The notes below the pieces were generated by a model. It worked only from the letters and a program-made list of their open reading frames with translations, did no database searches and was not told the DNA's origin. Positions 21,527-31,020 of a DNA stretch of 64,000 nucleotides are shown here, in pieces. Made by a program: the position numbers and the translations under genes. Positions within the stretch are counted from its first letter, which is position 1. Each line of letters begins with the position of its first letter. The stretch lies in assembly GCF_013414195.1 (NCBI RefSeq), contig NZ_JAATTV010000005.1, forward strand, positions 62,001 through 126,000, written 5' to 3'. This DNA is from Psychrobacter sp. BI730 (GTDB lineage: Bacteria > Pseudomonadota > Gammaproteobacteria > Pseudomonadales > Moraxellaceae).

Positions 21527-21580
21527 TTTTATCTAGTATGACTGACTACAACAGCGTCAGTGTTGACCATTCAACTATAA

Positions 21581-22354
21581 TTATTTAGCTTTCTGGTAGT
21601 AATCAACCATCATCGTACCTAAGGTGCCATTGTCATCGATTGTGACGATTCTGACCGTACCTGATTGTGCTGCGGTACTCGACTGAACTTGTCCAGCGTT
21701 ACCTAACACGACTTGGTTATCTTTAGACGCTTTTGCCTCGTTACCGATAGCGATACTGTTCATGCCGCCTGCCATAGATTTATTACCGACCGCCACCGAA
21801 GTTGCGCCTTGTGCCATAGCCGCTTCACCAATAGCGGTAGAGCGCATACCGCTTGCATTGGCTAGATGACCAAACGCTTGTGCGCGTTCAGCGGTAGCTT
21901 TTGACTGCCAACCGATAGAGGTTGAGCCTAGACCAGCGGCATTAGCTTCACCGCCTACGGCTGTTGCTGAATTTAGACCTGCATTGGCTTTATTCCCGAC
22001 AGCAACTGTATCATTATTGCCACCCGCCATAGCTGCCTCACCGACAGCGGTAGAGCGTACACCACTTGCATTGGCTAGATGACCAAAAGCTTGTGCACGT
22101 TCGGCAGTGGCTTTTGATTGCCAACCAATAGAGGTTGAGCCTAGACCAGCAGCGTTAGCTTGACCGCCAACGGCAGTAGCTGAGTTTAATCCTGCATTGG
22201 CCTGACTACCAATGGCAACGGTATCATTGGTGCCGCTAGTCGTGGCAGTATTGCCGAGAGTGATGGCGGTGCTGCTAGCTGCGTTTGCAGTCTGATGGTC
22301 AGTTCCTGTTGCCATAGCAGTGCAAGAAGCAGTTGCGGCAATGGCAAAGGGCAC
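21581..22354 (-). CDS. YadA-head-repeat surface protein, N-terminus frameshifted (probable pseudogene)
   Basis: The frame encodes about 257 residues built of left-handed YadA-like head repeats (AVGNKANAG, STSIGWQSKATAE, SIAIGNEAKAS). A 71-residue block is repeated almost perfectly, with a 213-bp period (for example 21968 against 22181). No coiled-coil stalk or membrane anchor is present, so it is not a complete trimeric autotransporter. The frame opens only at a GTG (22354). A good start with AAGGA lies upstream at 22394 in the +1-offset frame. It reads MKMDLLPKSVLKISA and would join LPFAIAATASCTAMA as a signal peptide if one base were skipped near 22355. So the intact gene was probably 21581-22394, now broken by a one-base shift or a sequencing error. 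Confidence 0.7.
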   Translation of the reverse strand: MPFAIAATASCTAMATGTDHQTANAASSTAITLGNTATTSGTNDTVAIGSQANAGLNSATAVGGQANAAGLGSTSIGWQSKATAERAQAFGHLANASGVRSTAVGEAAMAGGNNDTVAVGNKANAGLNSATAVGGEANAAGLGSTSIGWQSKATAERAQAFGHLANASGMRSTAIGEAAMAQGATSVAVGNKSMAGGMNSIAIGNEAKASKDNQVVLGNAGQVQSSTAAQSGTVRIVTIDDNGTLGTMMVDYYQKAK

Positions 22355-22394
22355 TAATCTTTAGTACTGATTTCGGTAACAAGTCCATTTTCAT

Positions 22395-22760
22395 TCTTTA
22401 TTCCTTTTTGTTAGCCTTGATGGCTTATTAGATAGTTTGGGTAGATGTTGATAGATTATAATCATGGCAACATCAGCGCATTCTGGCACAAATAACTTTA
22501 TGATAGATAGAGTCCGAAACCTTAATGTAGCATTATTTTTTAATCATTATTCAAATAATGTTTACTTTATATCTTTGAAGGTTATTTAAGCCGATAAATG
22601 GATAATTAAGGTCTAAAAACACTTTAATTTTTTGTGTAAAATTGAATGCGCCTTAATCTACTAGAGCGGATAGCGTAGCGTATATTGATAATACAATGCA
22701 TATATTGCGCTGTATTTTTGACGTTCCAAACCATTATTATTCCAAATAAGAAGAGTACCA
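22395..22760. other. Divergent intergenic region, no gene seen
   Basis: This 366-bp AT-rich stretch separates the surface-protein gene from the PatB-type gene. It should hold both divergent promoters. No hairpin or RNA is evident. Confidence 0.5.
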
Positions 22761-23918
22761 ATGCAATATAACTTTGATGAAATAATCGACAGACGTGATA
22801 CCGGCTCACTCAAGTGGCACTATAGCGATGACACAATTGCGCTATGGGTGGCGGACATGGATTTTAAGGCTGCCGCACCGATATTAAGCGCGGTTGAGCA
22901 AGTCGTGCAGCATAGCATCTTGGGTTATACCAAGCCTACTGATGCCTTATACAACTCGATTATTAACTGGCATGGCAGTCGTTATGACTTGCAGTTAGAG
23001 AAGCAAAATATCTTGTTTTCCCCTGGTGTCGTGCCAAGCCTAGCGCTGATGATGAATGTCTTTACCAAGGTAGGCGAGGCGGTAATGGTCAACGATCCTA
23101 TCTACACGCCTTTTATGACTAAGGTTGAGCAAAATGATCGCAAGCTTGTACTCTCTGCATTAAAGGAAGTCGAAGGTAAGTATCGTTTAGACTTGGCTGA
23201 TATCGAAGCCAAGATAATCGAGCATGAGGTTAAGCTTTATCTACTGTGCAATCCGCACAATCCTGGCGGGCGTGTATGGACGAAGAACGAGCTGGAAGCG
23301 CTACTGGCCATTTGCAAAAAGCACAACGTGGCGATTGTTAGTGACGAGATTCATCAAGATTTGACCTTGACTGGTCATACGTTTACGCCATTTCTGACGC
23401 TAGCAAAAGGCTATGAGCACAATGTAGTCAGCCTGACTTCGATGACCAAAACCTTTAACATAGCTGGTATCAAAGGCTCTATGATATTTGCAACAGATGA
23501 GGCATTGGTCAAAAAAATCAGCCAGCAGCAGCAGTTAAATGATGAGTATGAGCTGAATCTATTTGCGTATACAGCCATGCGTAGTGCTTATGAGCATGGC
23601 GGTGAGTGGCTAGAGCAGGCGCTTAGTTATATCGAAGCCAATATTGAATTGACCGTGCAGTTTTTAAATGAGCATTTGCCTGATATTAAAATCATGCGCC
23701 CAGAAGCATCGTACTTAATGTGGCTAGATTGCTCAGCATATAGCCAAGACGATCAAGCATTATATGATGCGCTTAGAGCTGCCAAAGTTGAGCTAAACGC
23801 TGGCATTAAATATGGTGAGGAAGGATATTTAAAAATGCGTTTAAATGTGGCCTGTCCTAAAGAGACATTGATAGAAGGGTTGAATCGCATTCATGCAGCG
23901 TTGGGTGATATTACGTAG
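22761..23918 (+). CDS. patB: PatB/MalY-type PLP-dependent C-S lyase (cystathionine beta-lyase)
   Basis: The 385-residue protein belongs to fold-type I aminotransferases of the MalY/PatB branch, which cleave C-S bonds of cystathionine or cysteine conjugates. It begins YNFDEIIDRRDTGSLKW, a typical branch opening, then ALWVADMDF. The PLP site has SDEIHQDL and the Schiff-base lysine in SMTKTFNIAG. C-terminal NVACP and MRL segments are also present. The AAGAGTACCA before the ATG is a moderate ribosome site. MalY-like regulatory activity is possible, but no maltose genes are nearby. Confidence 0.88.
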   Translation: MQYNFDEIIDRRDTGSLKWHYSDDTIALWVADMDFKAAAPILSAVEQVVQHSILGYTKPTDALYNSIINWHGSRYDLQLEKQNILFSPGVVPSLALMMNVFTKVGEAVMVNDPIYTPFMTKVEQNDRKLVLSALKEVEGKYRLDLADIEAKIIEHEVKLYLLCNPHNPGGRVWTKNELEALLAICKKHNVAIVSDEIHQDLTLTGHTFTPFLTLAKGYEHNVVSLTSMTKTFNIAGIKGSMIFATDEALVKKISQQQQLNDEYELNLFAYTAMRSAYEHGGEWLEQALSYIEANIELTVQFLNEHLPDIKIMRPEASYLMWLDCSAYSQDDQALYDALRAAKVELNAGIKYGEEGYLKMRLNVACPKETLIEGLNRIHAALGDIT

Positions 23919-24139
23919 TAAACCTAGTAAATGGCTGATGAATAGAGAAGAAGATAGTTTGCTCGTAATTGGGTTTGCTATCTACTCTTTGCTTATTTTT
24001 ATCCTTACTTAGGGAGTAATTATTCAAATTGAGGGTATGCGCGAATAATAATCGTGAATAATTAACCATCTAATAGCCAATAGAGGGCGTAAACTTGTTA
24101 AAATAGGGCACCAATTTATCTATTGATGGATATCGATTT

Positions 24140-25735
24140 ATGACCACTGCTGCTGCCACTCCTGCAATCAAAGAAGATCGCATCTTAATCCTCGATTTTG
24201 GCTCGCAATATAGCCAGCTGATCGCCCGCCGTGTGCGCGATTCTGGGGTGTTTTGTGAGATGTTCCCTTATGACATCGACGCTCAGCGCATCATCGATTT
24301 TGGCGCAAAAGGTGTCATCCTATCGGGCGGCCCTGAGAGCGTCCATGCTGAAAACAGCCCACGTATCAACGACGCTGTATTCGATTTGGGCGTACCAGTA
24401 TTGGGTATTTGCTACGGTATGCAAGCGATGGCAGATCGTTTCGGCGGGCAGGTTCATGCCAGTGATATCCATGAGTTTGGCGCAGCGACGATCAACATCA
24501 ATGGCACGTCTACCTTGATCGATGGTATCGAAGACGCAGCTGGCACGCTCAATGTCTGGATGAGTCATGGCGATAAAGTGATTGAAGCACCTAAAGGCTT
24601 CGATATCGTGGCTAGTACGCCAAGTTGCCCGATTGCGATTATGGCCAATGATGACAAGCAATATTACGGTCTACAGTTCCATCCAGAAGTGACGCATACC
24701 TTACAAGGTCAGGCGTTGCTAGGTCGTTTCGTTCATGAAATATGTGAGTGTGCAGGCAACTGGACACCAGACAACATCGCTGAGATGCGTATCGCACAGT
24801 TAAAAGAGCAAATCGGTGACAAGCAAGTATTGCTAGGTCTATCGGGCGGTGTTGATAGTTCAGTCGTTGCCGCGTTATTGCACAAAGCAATTGGCGATCA
24901 GCTGACTTGTGTGTTCGTTGATAACGGTCTATTGCGTTTGCATGAAGGCGACCAAGTGATGCAAATCTTTGCAGAAAACATGGGCGTAAAAGTCATCCGT
25001 GTTGATGCAGAAGACTTGTTCTTAAACGCATTGGCTGGCGAGTCTGATCCAGAGAAAAAACGTAAAATCATCGGTAAGACGTTCATTGACGTATTCGCTG
25101 ATAGCTCGCGCCAAGTGAGTGAGCAGAGCGATGGAAAAGTCGTTGAGTTCTTAGCACAGGGTACGATTTACCCAGACGTTATCGAATCTGCCAAGTCGCA
25201 TCAAGGCAAAGCACACGTGATTAAGAGTCACCATAACGTAGGCGGTTTGCCAGATGATTTGGCATTTAAACTGATTGAGCCGTTACGTGATTTGTTCAAA
25301 GACGAAGTACGCAAGCTTGGTATTACCTTAGGTCTACCAGCCAAAATGATCTATCGTCATCCGTTCCCAGGTCCAGGTTTGGGCGTGCGTATCCTTGGTG
25401 AAGTCAAAAAAGAATATGCGGATATCCTACGTTTGGCGGATGCGATCTTTATGCAAGAGCTTGAGCGCTCAGGCTGGTATGACAAGACGGCACAAGCATT
25501 TGCGGTATTCCAACCAATCAAATCTGTCGGCGTGGTCGGCGATGGCCGCCGCTATGCGTGGGTAATCGCGCTACGTGCCGTTGAAACTGTTGACTTTATG
25601 ACGGCTCGCTTTGCGCATCTGCCATATGATTTGATCGAAACGGTATCGAACCGCATCATGAATGAAATCGCTGAAGTATCTCGCGTGACTTATGATGTTT
25701 CGAGCAAGCCGCCTGCAACGATTGAGTGGGAATAA
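24140..25735 (+). CDS. guaA: GMP synthase (glutamine-hydrolysing)
   Basis: GuaA aminates XMP to GMP. The N-terminal class I glutamine amidotransferase has the catalytic GICYGMQAM with its Cys and the later FHPEVTHT with His and Glu. The ATP-pyrophosphatase domain has the P-loop LSGGVDSSV. The C-terminal dimerisation domain ends in the highly conserved [15 protein letters not shown]. At 531 residues the length is standard. guaB is not in the window. The 3' end of guaA is a known integration site for genomic islands in other bacteria, and here it is followed by an AT-rich accessory gene. Confidence 0.97.
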   Translation: MTTAAATPAIKEDRILILDFGSQYSQLIARRVRDSGVFCEMFPYDIDAQRIIDFGAKGVILSGGPESVHAENSPRINDAVFDLGVPVLGICYGMQAMADRFGGQVHASDIHEFGAATININGTSTLIDGIEDAAGTLNVWMSHGDKVIEAPKGFDIVASTPSCPIAIMANDDKQYYGLQFHPEVTHTLQGQALLGRFVHEICECAGNWTPDNIAEMRIAQLKEQIGDKQVLLGLSGGVDSSVVAALLHKAIGDQLTCVFVDNGLLRLHEGDQVMQIFAENMGVKVIRVDAEDLFLNALAGESDPEKKRKIIGKTFIDVFADSSRQVSEQSDGKVVEFLAQGTIYPDVIESAKSHQGKAHVIKSHHNVGGLPDDLAFKLIEPLRDLFKDEVRKLGITLGLPAKMIYRHPFPGPGLGVRILGEVKKEYADILRLADAIFMQELERSGWYDKTAQAFAVFQPIKSVGVVGDGRRYAWVIALRAVETVDFMTARFAHLPYDLIETVSNRIMNEIAEVSRVTYDVSSKPPATIEWE

Positions 25736-25863
25736 CACTTAGTAAAATCAAACTAAAAATCTGATTAGCGTCGTCAAACTCGTTCAGCCTACTTGATGTA
25801 GTGCTATCACTCGTTTTTCTCGCTATTCAAATTTTTCGAACTGATGAACAGCTTGTCATAAAT

Positions 25864-25896
25864 AAAAAAGCACTCAACTTGGTTGGGTGCTTTTTT
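25864..25896. terminator. guaA terminator
   Basis: The hairpin GCACTCAAC-ttg-GTTGGGTGC is flanked by A6 and T6, giving a strong rho-independent signal usable on either strand. Confidence 0.92.
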
Positions 25897-25978
25897 ATTG
25901 ACGTCTAAATAATCTAGAAACTACTATTAAAGTGAAATCTGTTATGATTTTATTGGATAGACATATAAGGATGTTAGA

Positions 25979-27193
25979 ATGCAAAAATTACTATTAAATA
26001 TTTTAGAAAACTATAAACTTGCCAAGTTAAATGATCTTACAGATCATGAGCTTGCAATATATGTGAGGAAAAAATCTGTAGATATTTTAGCGCATGCTAT
26101 ATCTGTAGATATTGAAAGATACAAATTAAAAGGATCAGTAGGACAAGGACAGTGGGCAGATGTGCCATGGATTGCAGTTTTTGATAAGTCAATTACTCAG
26201 TCGGCTACAGAAGGTTATTATATAGTTTATTTATTTCGTGCAGATATGAGCGGAGTCTATTTGTCCCTAAATCAGGGTTGGACTTATTTCAAAGATAAGT
26301 ATAAAACTAAGTTGGGAAGAGAAAAGATAACCCAAGTATCAAATGCATGGAAAGATGAACTGTCATCAGCTTTAAATGATTTCTCATATGAGAAAATAGA
26401 TTTAAAGAATGGAGGTAAGATAAATAGTTTTGTAGAAGGCTACGAACTTGGTCATATATGTGGGAAGTTTTATTCCGTTGAAAATATGCCAAGTAGCGAA
26501 GAATTAGGGCTGGACCTACAGAACTTAATAGGAGTTTATAGAGAAGTTAAAGGAAAGTTGAAGCAAAGTTCTGTTGAGAAAACTAATGATTATTTAATAG
26601 TAAATTCTAATATGGGTTTATTGGATGTAGAAGAAACAGAAGATGATTCATACGGAATTGAGAGTTCTATTGAGAATTACAATGAATCTAAGCTTAAGTT
26701 GAATCCAGTTCCTATATTTTTTATAGCAAAAGAACAAAAGCCAAGAAGCTTTACTCCTAAAAAAATTGATTTTATAAGCAAAGCTAAAAATCAAAAAAAA
26801 CTAGGTTACGCAGGTGAATTGATTGTACTGAAATATGAAAAGGATCTCTTAGAAAAAGAAGGAAAGCCTAACTTAGCCAGAAAAATCAAACATATTTCAC
26901 AGGAAGAGGGTGATGGGGCTGGATACGATATACTGTCATTTGATTTACATGGCAATGAAAAGTATATTGAAGTTAAAACAACTAGACTCAATAGTGAGAC
27001 TCAATTTCATCTTACAGATAACGAGCTTGAATTTTCAAAAAAGGAAGCTAGTAACTATTATCTATACAGAGTGTATGACTTTGACATACAAGAAAATAAA
27101 GCTAAATTCTATATTCTCCACGGTGATTTAACTAATATAATAAGTCTTAAGCCACAAAACTATATAGTAGAAGGACTGTTACGTTCTAAATAA
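25979..27193 (+). CDS. DUF3578-DUF3883 protein, candidate McrB-like restriction/defence nuclease
   Basis: This 404-residue AT-rich gene encodes two recognisable modules. Residues about 40-190 contain GQGQWADVPWIAVFDKSIT and YYIVYLFRADMSGVYLSLNQG, the pattern of DUF3578, the DNA-binding-like N-terminal domain found fused to McrB GTPases. Residues about 290-395 match DUF3883: GYAGELIVLKYEK, then GYDIL with Asp317 and IEVKTT with Glu331 and Lys333. That is a PD-(D/E)xK-like triad. No GTPase or helicase partner is adjacent. AAGGATGTTAGA precedes the ATG and a strong terminator follows, so it is a single-gene unit. I infer a modification-sensing or foreign-DNA nuclease; the activity is unproven. 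Confidence 0.75.
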   Translation: MQKLLLNILENYKLAKLNDLTDHELAIYVRKKSVDILAHAISVDIERYKLKGSVGQGQWADVPWIAVFDKSITQSATEGYYIVYLFRADMSGVYLSLNQGWTYFKDKYKTKLGREKITQVSNAWKDELSSALNDFSYEKIDLKNGGKINSFVEGYELGHICGKFYSVENMPSSEELGLDLQNLIGVYREVKGKLKQSSVEKTNDYLIVNSNMGLLDVEETEDDSYGIESSIENYNESKLKLNPVPIFFIAKEQKPRSFTPKKIDFISKAKNQKKLGYAGELIVLKYEKDLLEKEGKPNLARKIKHISQEEGDGAGYDILSFDLHGNEKYIEVKTTRLNSETQFHLTDNELEFSKKEASNYYLYRVYDFDIQENKAKFYILHGDLTNIISLKPQNYIVEGLLRSK

Positions 27194-27200
27194 TACAATT

Positions 27201-27247
27201 AAAAAAGAGAAAAGGCAGCACCTCAAAAGAGATGCTGCCTTTTCTTT
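27201..27247. terminator. Terminator after the DUF3578-DUF3883 gene
   Basis: The long hairpin has arms AGAAAAGGCAGCA and TGCTGCCTTTTCT with an inner CTC-aaaa-GAG. It also lies downstream of the convergent oxidoreductase. Confidence 0.92.
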
Positions 27248-27267
27248 ATAACGCTAACTTTTAAAAT

Positions 27268-28272
27268 CTAACCCTTCACATTCACCACATAACGCCCAAC
27301 CACTTTGCTAGACATAAAGCGATCTAGGTATTCTGGCGTTTGCTCTAACGTGATCTCCTCGCCATAGCTCTCAAGATTAGGCAGCTTCATATCGGTTGCG
27401 ACACGATTCCAAATGGCTTCTTTATCAGCCAGTGGAATATAGACCGAGTCGATACCCAATAGCGACACCGCGCGGGTGATAAAAGGTATTACCGACATCG
27501 AAAAATCAGCGCCGCTTGCTAGGCCGCAACTGGTCACCGCACCGCCAGATTTGGTTTGCTTGAGCAGGTTGGGTAAGTAGTCGCCGCCGATGGTATCAAT
27601 AGCATTGGCCCATAGCTCACGGCCGACAGGTTTGTTACCGATTTCATTGATGGTATCGCGATGACGTACTTCGCTCGCGCCAAGTGCTTTTAGATGTTCG
27701 CTTTGCTCTGGCTTACCTGAGAATGCAATCACCTCATAGCCGAGCTGCTTTAGGATAGCGATGCTGATCGTACCTACGCCGCCTGTTGCGCCAGTCACAG
27801 CAACTGGGCCATCACTTGGTTTTGCGCCCATTTTTTCTAGCTTTTGGACACTTAGTGCTGCGGTTAGGCCGCCAGTACCGTAGGTCATCGCTTCTTTTAG
27901 CGTCAGCGTTTCTGGGCAAGGTAGCGCCCACTCTGCTGGTATAGAGATCATTTGACCGAGACCACCATCTGTGTCCATACCGAGATCATAGCCGAATACT
28001 AATACTTCTTGTCCTGCGCTAAACGTGCCTGATTTATCACTGACGACCACGCCAGCGGCGTCGATACCTGGAGTATGCGGATACTGTTTGGTGATTCTTT
28101 TATTACCCGTGGCTGACATCGCATCTTTAAAGTTTAACGATGAATAATGCACTTCGATGAGCAAGTCATTTTCTGGCAAGTCACTGACTTTGCGCTCTTG
28201 AATGCTCTTTTTGAATTCGCCATCGCTGGTTTCTTCGACAACTAAGGCTTTGAACGTTGTATCGTTTGACAT
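27268..28272 (-). CDS. MDR-family quinone oxidoreductase, YhdH/AcuI-type (acrylyl-CoA reductase-like)
   Basis: The 334-residue protein follows the YhdH/AcuI pattern of zinc-free medium-chain reductases. It has LLIEVHYSSLNFKDAMSATG and YPHTPGIDAAGVV, then the NADPH-binding Rossmann motif VTGATGGVGTISIAIL. AcuI reduces acryloyl-CoA to propionyl-CoA, and the exact substrate here is not visible. The ATG at 28272 has AAGGATATAACC upstream. It is followed by its own terminator shared with the convergent DUF3883 gene. Confidence 0.85.
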   Translation of the reverse strand: MSNDTTFKALVVEETSDGEFKKSIQERKVSDLPENDLLIEVHYSSLNFKDAMSATGNKRITKQYPHTPGIDAAGVVVSDKSGTFSAGQEVLVFGYDLGMDTDGGLGQMISIPAEWALPCPETLTLKEAMTYGTGGLTAALSVQKLEKMGAKPSDGPVAVTGATGGVGTISIAILKQLGYEVIAFSGKPEQSEHLKALGASEVRHRDTINEIGNKPVGRELWANAIDTIGGDYLPNLLKQTKSGGAVTSCGLASGADFSMSVIPFITRAVSLLGIDSVYIPLADKEAIWNRVATDMKLPNLESYGEEITLEQTPEYLDRFMSSKVVGRYVVNVKG

Positions 28273-28369
28273 GGTTATATCCTTATTAAGTATTATTATT
28301 TGGGTTGATAGGTAATTGCTTATGAAACTAATTACTTTGAAATCATCATGACAACAGCACGGTTAAAAT

Positions 28370-28415
28370 AAAAAAGCCCATAGTATTATCTAACGAGTAA
28401 TACAAATGGACTTTT
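28370..28415 (-). terminator. Terminator after the zinc-binding-type dehydrogenase
   Basis: An imperfect hairpin has outer arms AAAAGCCCAT and ATGGACTTTT and inner GTATTA/TAATAC. A T-run follows on the minus strand, downstream of the gene at 28464. Confidence 0.7.
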
Positions 28416-28463
28416 CATATTTATGATGCCTTTAATGACAATCATTACAAGGTAAAGTATCGC

Positions 28464-29441
28464 TTAAGGTTTTAGGATAACTTTACCTTTTTTGCTTGAT
28501 TGTACCTTTCCAGAGACGGCAGTCGTGATGTCGTCCAGACTATAAATAGCTTCGATAGGGAGTTTTAGATCGCCATTCGAAGCGCGCTCTAGTAACTCAT
28601 CGATTAGACGTTGTTTGTTTTCCAGATCCATTTCTTGACTGGTTTTGCTGCCCCAAAACCCTTTTACAACGGCTTGCTTAAAGATCAAGCTGCCAGCGTC
28701 TAGTGCCATTGGCTTGCCTGACATGATACCAAATGAGACCAGCGTGCCTTTGCTGCCAAGTAATGATAGTAGCTCGTTGCTCGACTCACCACCGACTGAA
28801 TCGACAGCTGCTGTGATCTTATCATCACCAATGATAGCGCGAACTTGGTCTTTCCAGTCATCGTCAGCGGTGACGACATTGTTTTTGATACTGAGCGAGG
28901 TCAGCTCTTCTATCGCATCTTTACTACGTACGAGATTGATCGTATTCACACCGCGTGCTGCTGCGAGCATCGCAAGCGTTTTACCCACTGCGCCGTTTGC
29001 CGCGTTATGAATAATCCATTGACCTTTATCTACTTCCAAAAATTCTAATAGCATTAGGGCAGATAGCGGCATAGCGATCAGCTGGGCAGCCAACTCGTCT
29101 TCGATGCTATCAGGCATGTTAAATACCATGCTGGCAGGGGCGACAAAATACTCCGCCCACGTCTCGTGCACACTGGCACAAGCCACACGTTGACCAACAC
29201 TTAGATCTGTCACATCATCGCCCACGGCATCGATAATACCTAGCGCTTCACTACCACCGATGGCTGGCATCTCAGGCTTATAGCCGTATTGACCACTTAC
29301 GGTTAGCAAGTCATGGTTATGAATAGGGGAGAGAATGGTTTTGATACGGACTTCGTTGGCAGCAGGCTGCTGCATGGGACTGTCGCCAACGCTCAATACG
29401 TCAGAAGGTTTGCCAAAGCTGTTATGAATAGCACTACGCAT
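28464..29441 (-). CDS. MDR-family NADPH:quinone reductase/enoyl reductase-like protein
   Basis: This 325-residue medium-chain dehydrogenase begins MRSAIHNSFGKPSDVLSVGD. It has the GroES-like domain with IGGSEALGIIDAVGDDV and the nucleotide-binding NAANGAVGKTLAMLAAARG. The pattern resembles mitochondrial enoyl reductase/quinone reductase relatives without structural zinc cysteines. The reaction cannot be fixed from the sequence. The ATG has AAAGGAAATC upstream. It lies upstream of the AcuI-like gene on the same strand, but a terminator separates them. Confidence 0.82.
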   Translation of the reverse strand: MRSAIHNSFGKPSDVLSVGDSPMQQPAANEVRIKTILSPIHNHDLLTVSGQYGYKPEMPAIGGSEALGIIDAVGDDVTDLSVGQRVACASVHETWAEYFVAPASMVFNMPDSIEDELAAQLIAMPLSALMLLEFLEVDKGQWIIHNAANGAVGKTLAMLAAARGVNTINLVRSKDAIEELTSLSIKNNVVTADDDWKDQVRAIIGDDKITAAVDSVGGESSNELLSLLGSKGTLVSFGIMSGKPMALDAGSLIFKQAVVKGFWGSKTSQEMDLENKQRLIDELLERASNGDLKLPIEAIYSLDDITTAVSGKVQSSKKGKVILKP

Positions 29442-29676
29442 GATGATTTCCTTTGTTTATTTTTAATAATCGTATTCTAGTTATTTGATTGTCTGTCGGT
29501 GATGGACACTCGAAGAAAGCGTGTAATCAGCTAACAACAGTAGCAACTTTGATGGATTGTTATCAGTACTTTTTTGGTTAAGTAACGTTGTTGCTTACTG
29601 ATGAGGACATTGCATAGTTATGGCAAATTCAAGATAACGATATTTTTAGAAGACATGATGTAGTGCATAGGAGTAA

Positions 29677-29931
29677 TTAATAAAACTCTATTCTACTCAG
29701 TACGTGCTCTTGTATTAGATAGGCGCAGATGTACGCACTTGGCCATGCAAACATAAAGGCCAATCCCCAAGAATGCATCAATTCTGCAAAAAAGCCATCA
29801 ACGTAGCCTACTTTTACCAATAATAGCGCTGACGAGATAATAAGCGACATCATCATCGCCATCAGACCTGTAAAGATAAGGCGATAGAGCTTGCGACGAA
29901 TGCGTATTCTAATCGTGGGGAAGTTGGTCAT
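29677..29931 (-). CDS. DUF2798 family small membrane protein
   Basis: From the ATG at 29931 this gives about 84 residues. It has a short basic N-terminus (IRIRRKLYRLIF) and two membrane segments, GLMAMMMSLIISSALLLV and LMHSWGLAFMFAWPSAYICAYLI. That is the DUF2798 layout, with the conserved W and P in helix two. A TTG at 29961 could extend it by ten residues, but AGGACACCAA lies upstream of the ATG. Function is unknown. Confidence 0.75.
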   Translation of the reverse strand: MTNFPTIRIRIRRKLYRLIFTGLMAMMMSLIISSALLLVKVGYVDGFFAELMHSWGLAFMFAWPSAYICAYLIQEHVLSRIEFY

Positions 29932-30275
29932 AGTATTTGGTGTCCTACAGGATGATAGCAATTAATGACGCTCAGCCTATGATGCTGGCGTATGGCACAA
30001 ATATAATTATGCGGTAATAAATAAGCGTAACTGACAAGATAGTTGGCTACGAGGGCACATGATACGCTTCGAAAATGAGTAGGTAAAATCGTTATTATTA
30101 ATGGTAGGGTTTGCGATATGTTATTAATATGATTATTGTCTTTAAGGCAGCATTTTAAAGCTTTTTGAAGAAATTATTTCTAAAACGAATATCTCTAAAA
30201 ATAGCGCGTTCTCAACAGTCGGTTTTGCTACGATAACTTACTATAACTAAGACCAAAAACAAATAGGAGTATAGT
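29932..30275. other. Divergent intergenic region, no gene seen
   Basis: About 344 bp between the DUF2798 gene and the racemase. It is AT-rich and presumably holds two divergent promoters; I see no RNA, repeat or ORF. Confidence 0.5.
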
Positions 30276-30995
30276 ATGGCAGCTCAAGAACAACGAGGGT
30301 CTCAACAAAAAACATTAGGAATCATCGGTGGTATGAGCTGGGAGAGTACCGAGAGCTATTATCGTCTGATTAACGAAGGTGTCAAGCATCAGCTTGGTGG
30401 ACTACACTCAGCAGATTTATTGATTCATAGTGTGGATTTTGCGTTGATCAATACGTTACAGGAGCAAGGCAGATGGGACGAGCTAGGTGTAATAATGGCT
30501 GACAGTGCTCAGCGTCTACAAGCAGCTGGCGTACAAGGAATCATGATTGCCTCTAACACGATGCACAAACTGGTCGATGACGTGCGCTCCGCCACAGACT
30601 TGCCATTGACTCATATCGCTGATGCGACTACTGATGCTATCAAAAAACAAAATCTTACCAAAATAGCCTTACTTGGTACTCAGTTTACGATGACTCAAGA
30701 TTTTTATAAGCAGCGTCTTATTGATGCGGGTTTACAAGTATTGATACCAGAAGATGAGGCGAGAGCAGAAGTGCACCGCATTATCAAAAAAGAGCTGTGT
30801 GTCGGTGAGTTTAAAGACAGCTCACGAGCGTATTATCGTCAAGTTATTAAGGATTTGGCAGCGCAAGGGGCAGAGGGTGTGATCTTGGGCTGCACAGAGA
30901 TTGGTTTACTTATCAAACAAGCCGACAGCCCCATACCTGTATTTGATACCACAGCTATTCATGCAGCTGCGGCGGTAGATTTTTTATTAGAGTAG
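30276..30995 (+). CDS. Aspartate/glutamate racemase family protein (YgeA-type)
   Basis: The 239-residue protein begins with the family pattern GIIGGMSWESTESYYRLIN. It has IMIASNTMHKLVDDV and the catalytic-Cys segment VILGCTEIGLL. As in E. coli YgeA, the first catalytic Cys of classical racemases is replaced (here Ser in ASNTMH) while the second (GCTE) is kept. YgeA is a broad-specificity amino-acid racemase, which makes a similar activity plausible. TAGGAGTATAGT precedes the ATG. The gene is convergent with the nitronate monooxygenase gene. Confidence 0.87.
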   Translation: MAAQEQRGSQQKTLGIIGGMSWESTESYYRLINEGVKHQLGGLHSADLLIHSVDFALINTLQEQGRWDELGVIMADSAQRLQAAGVQGIMIASNTMHKLVDDVRSATDLPLTHIADATTDAIKKQNLTKIALLGTQFTMTQDFYKQRLIDAGLQVLIPEDEARAEVHRIIKKELCVGEFKDSSRAYYRQVIKDLAAQGAEGVILGCTEIGLLIKQADSPIPVFDTTAIHAAAAVDFLLE

Positions 30996-31020
30996 TGCGA
31001 ACTGATAAAAATATTTAAGC

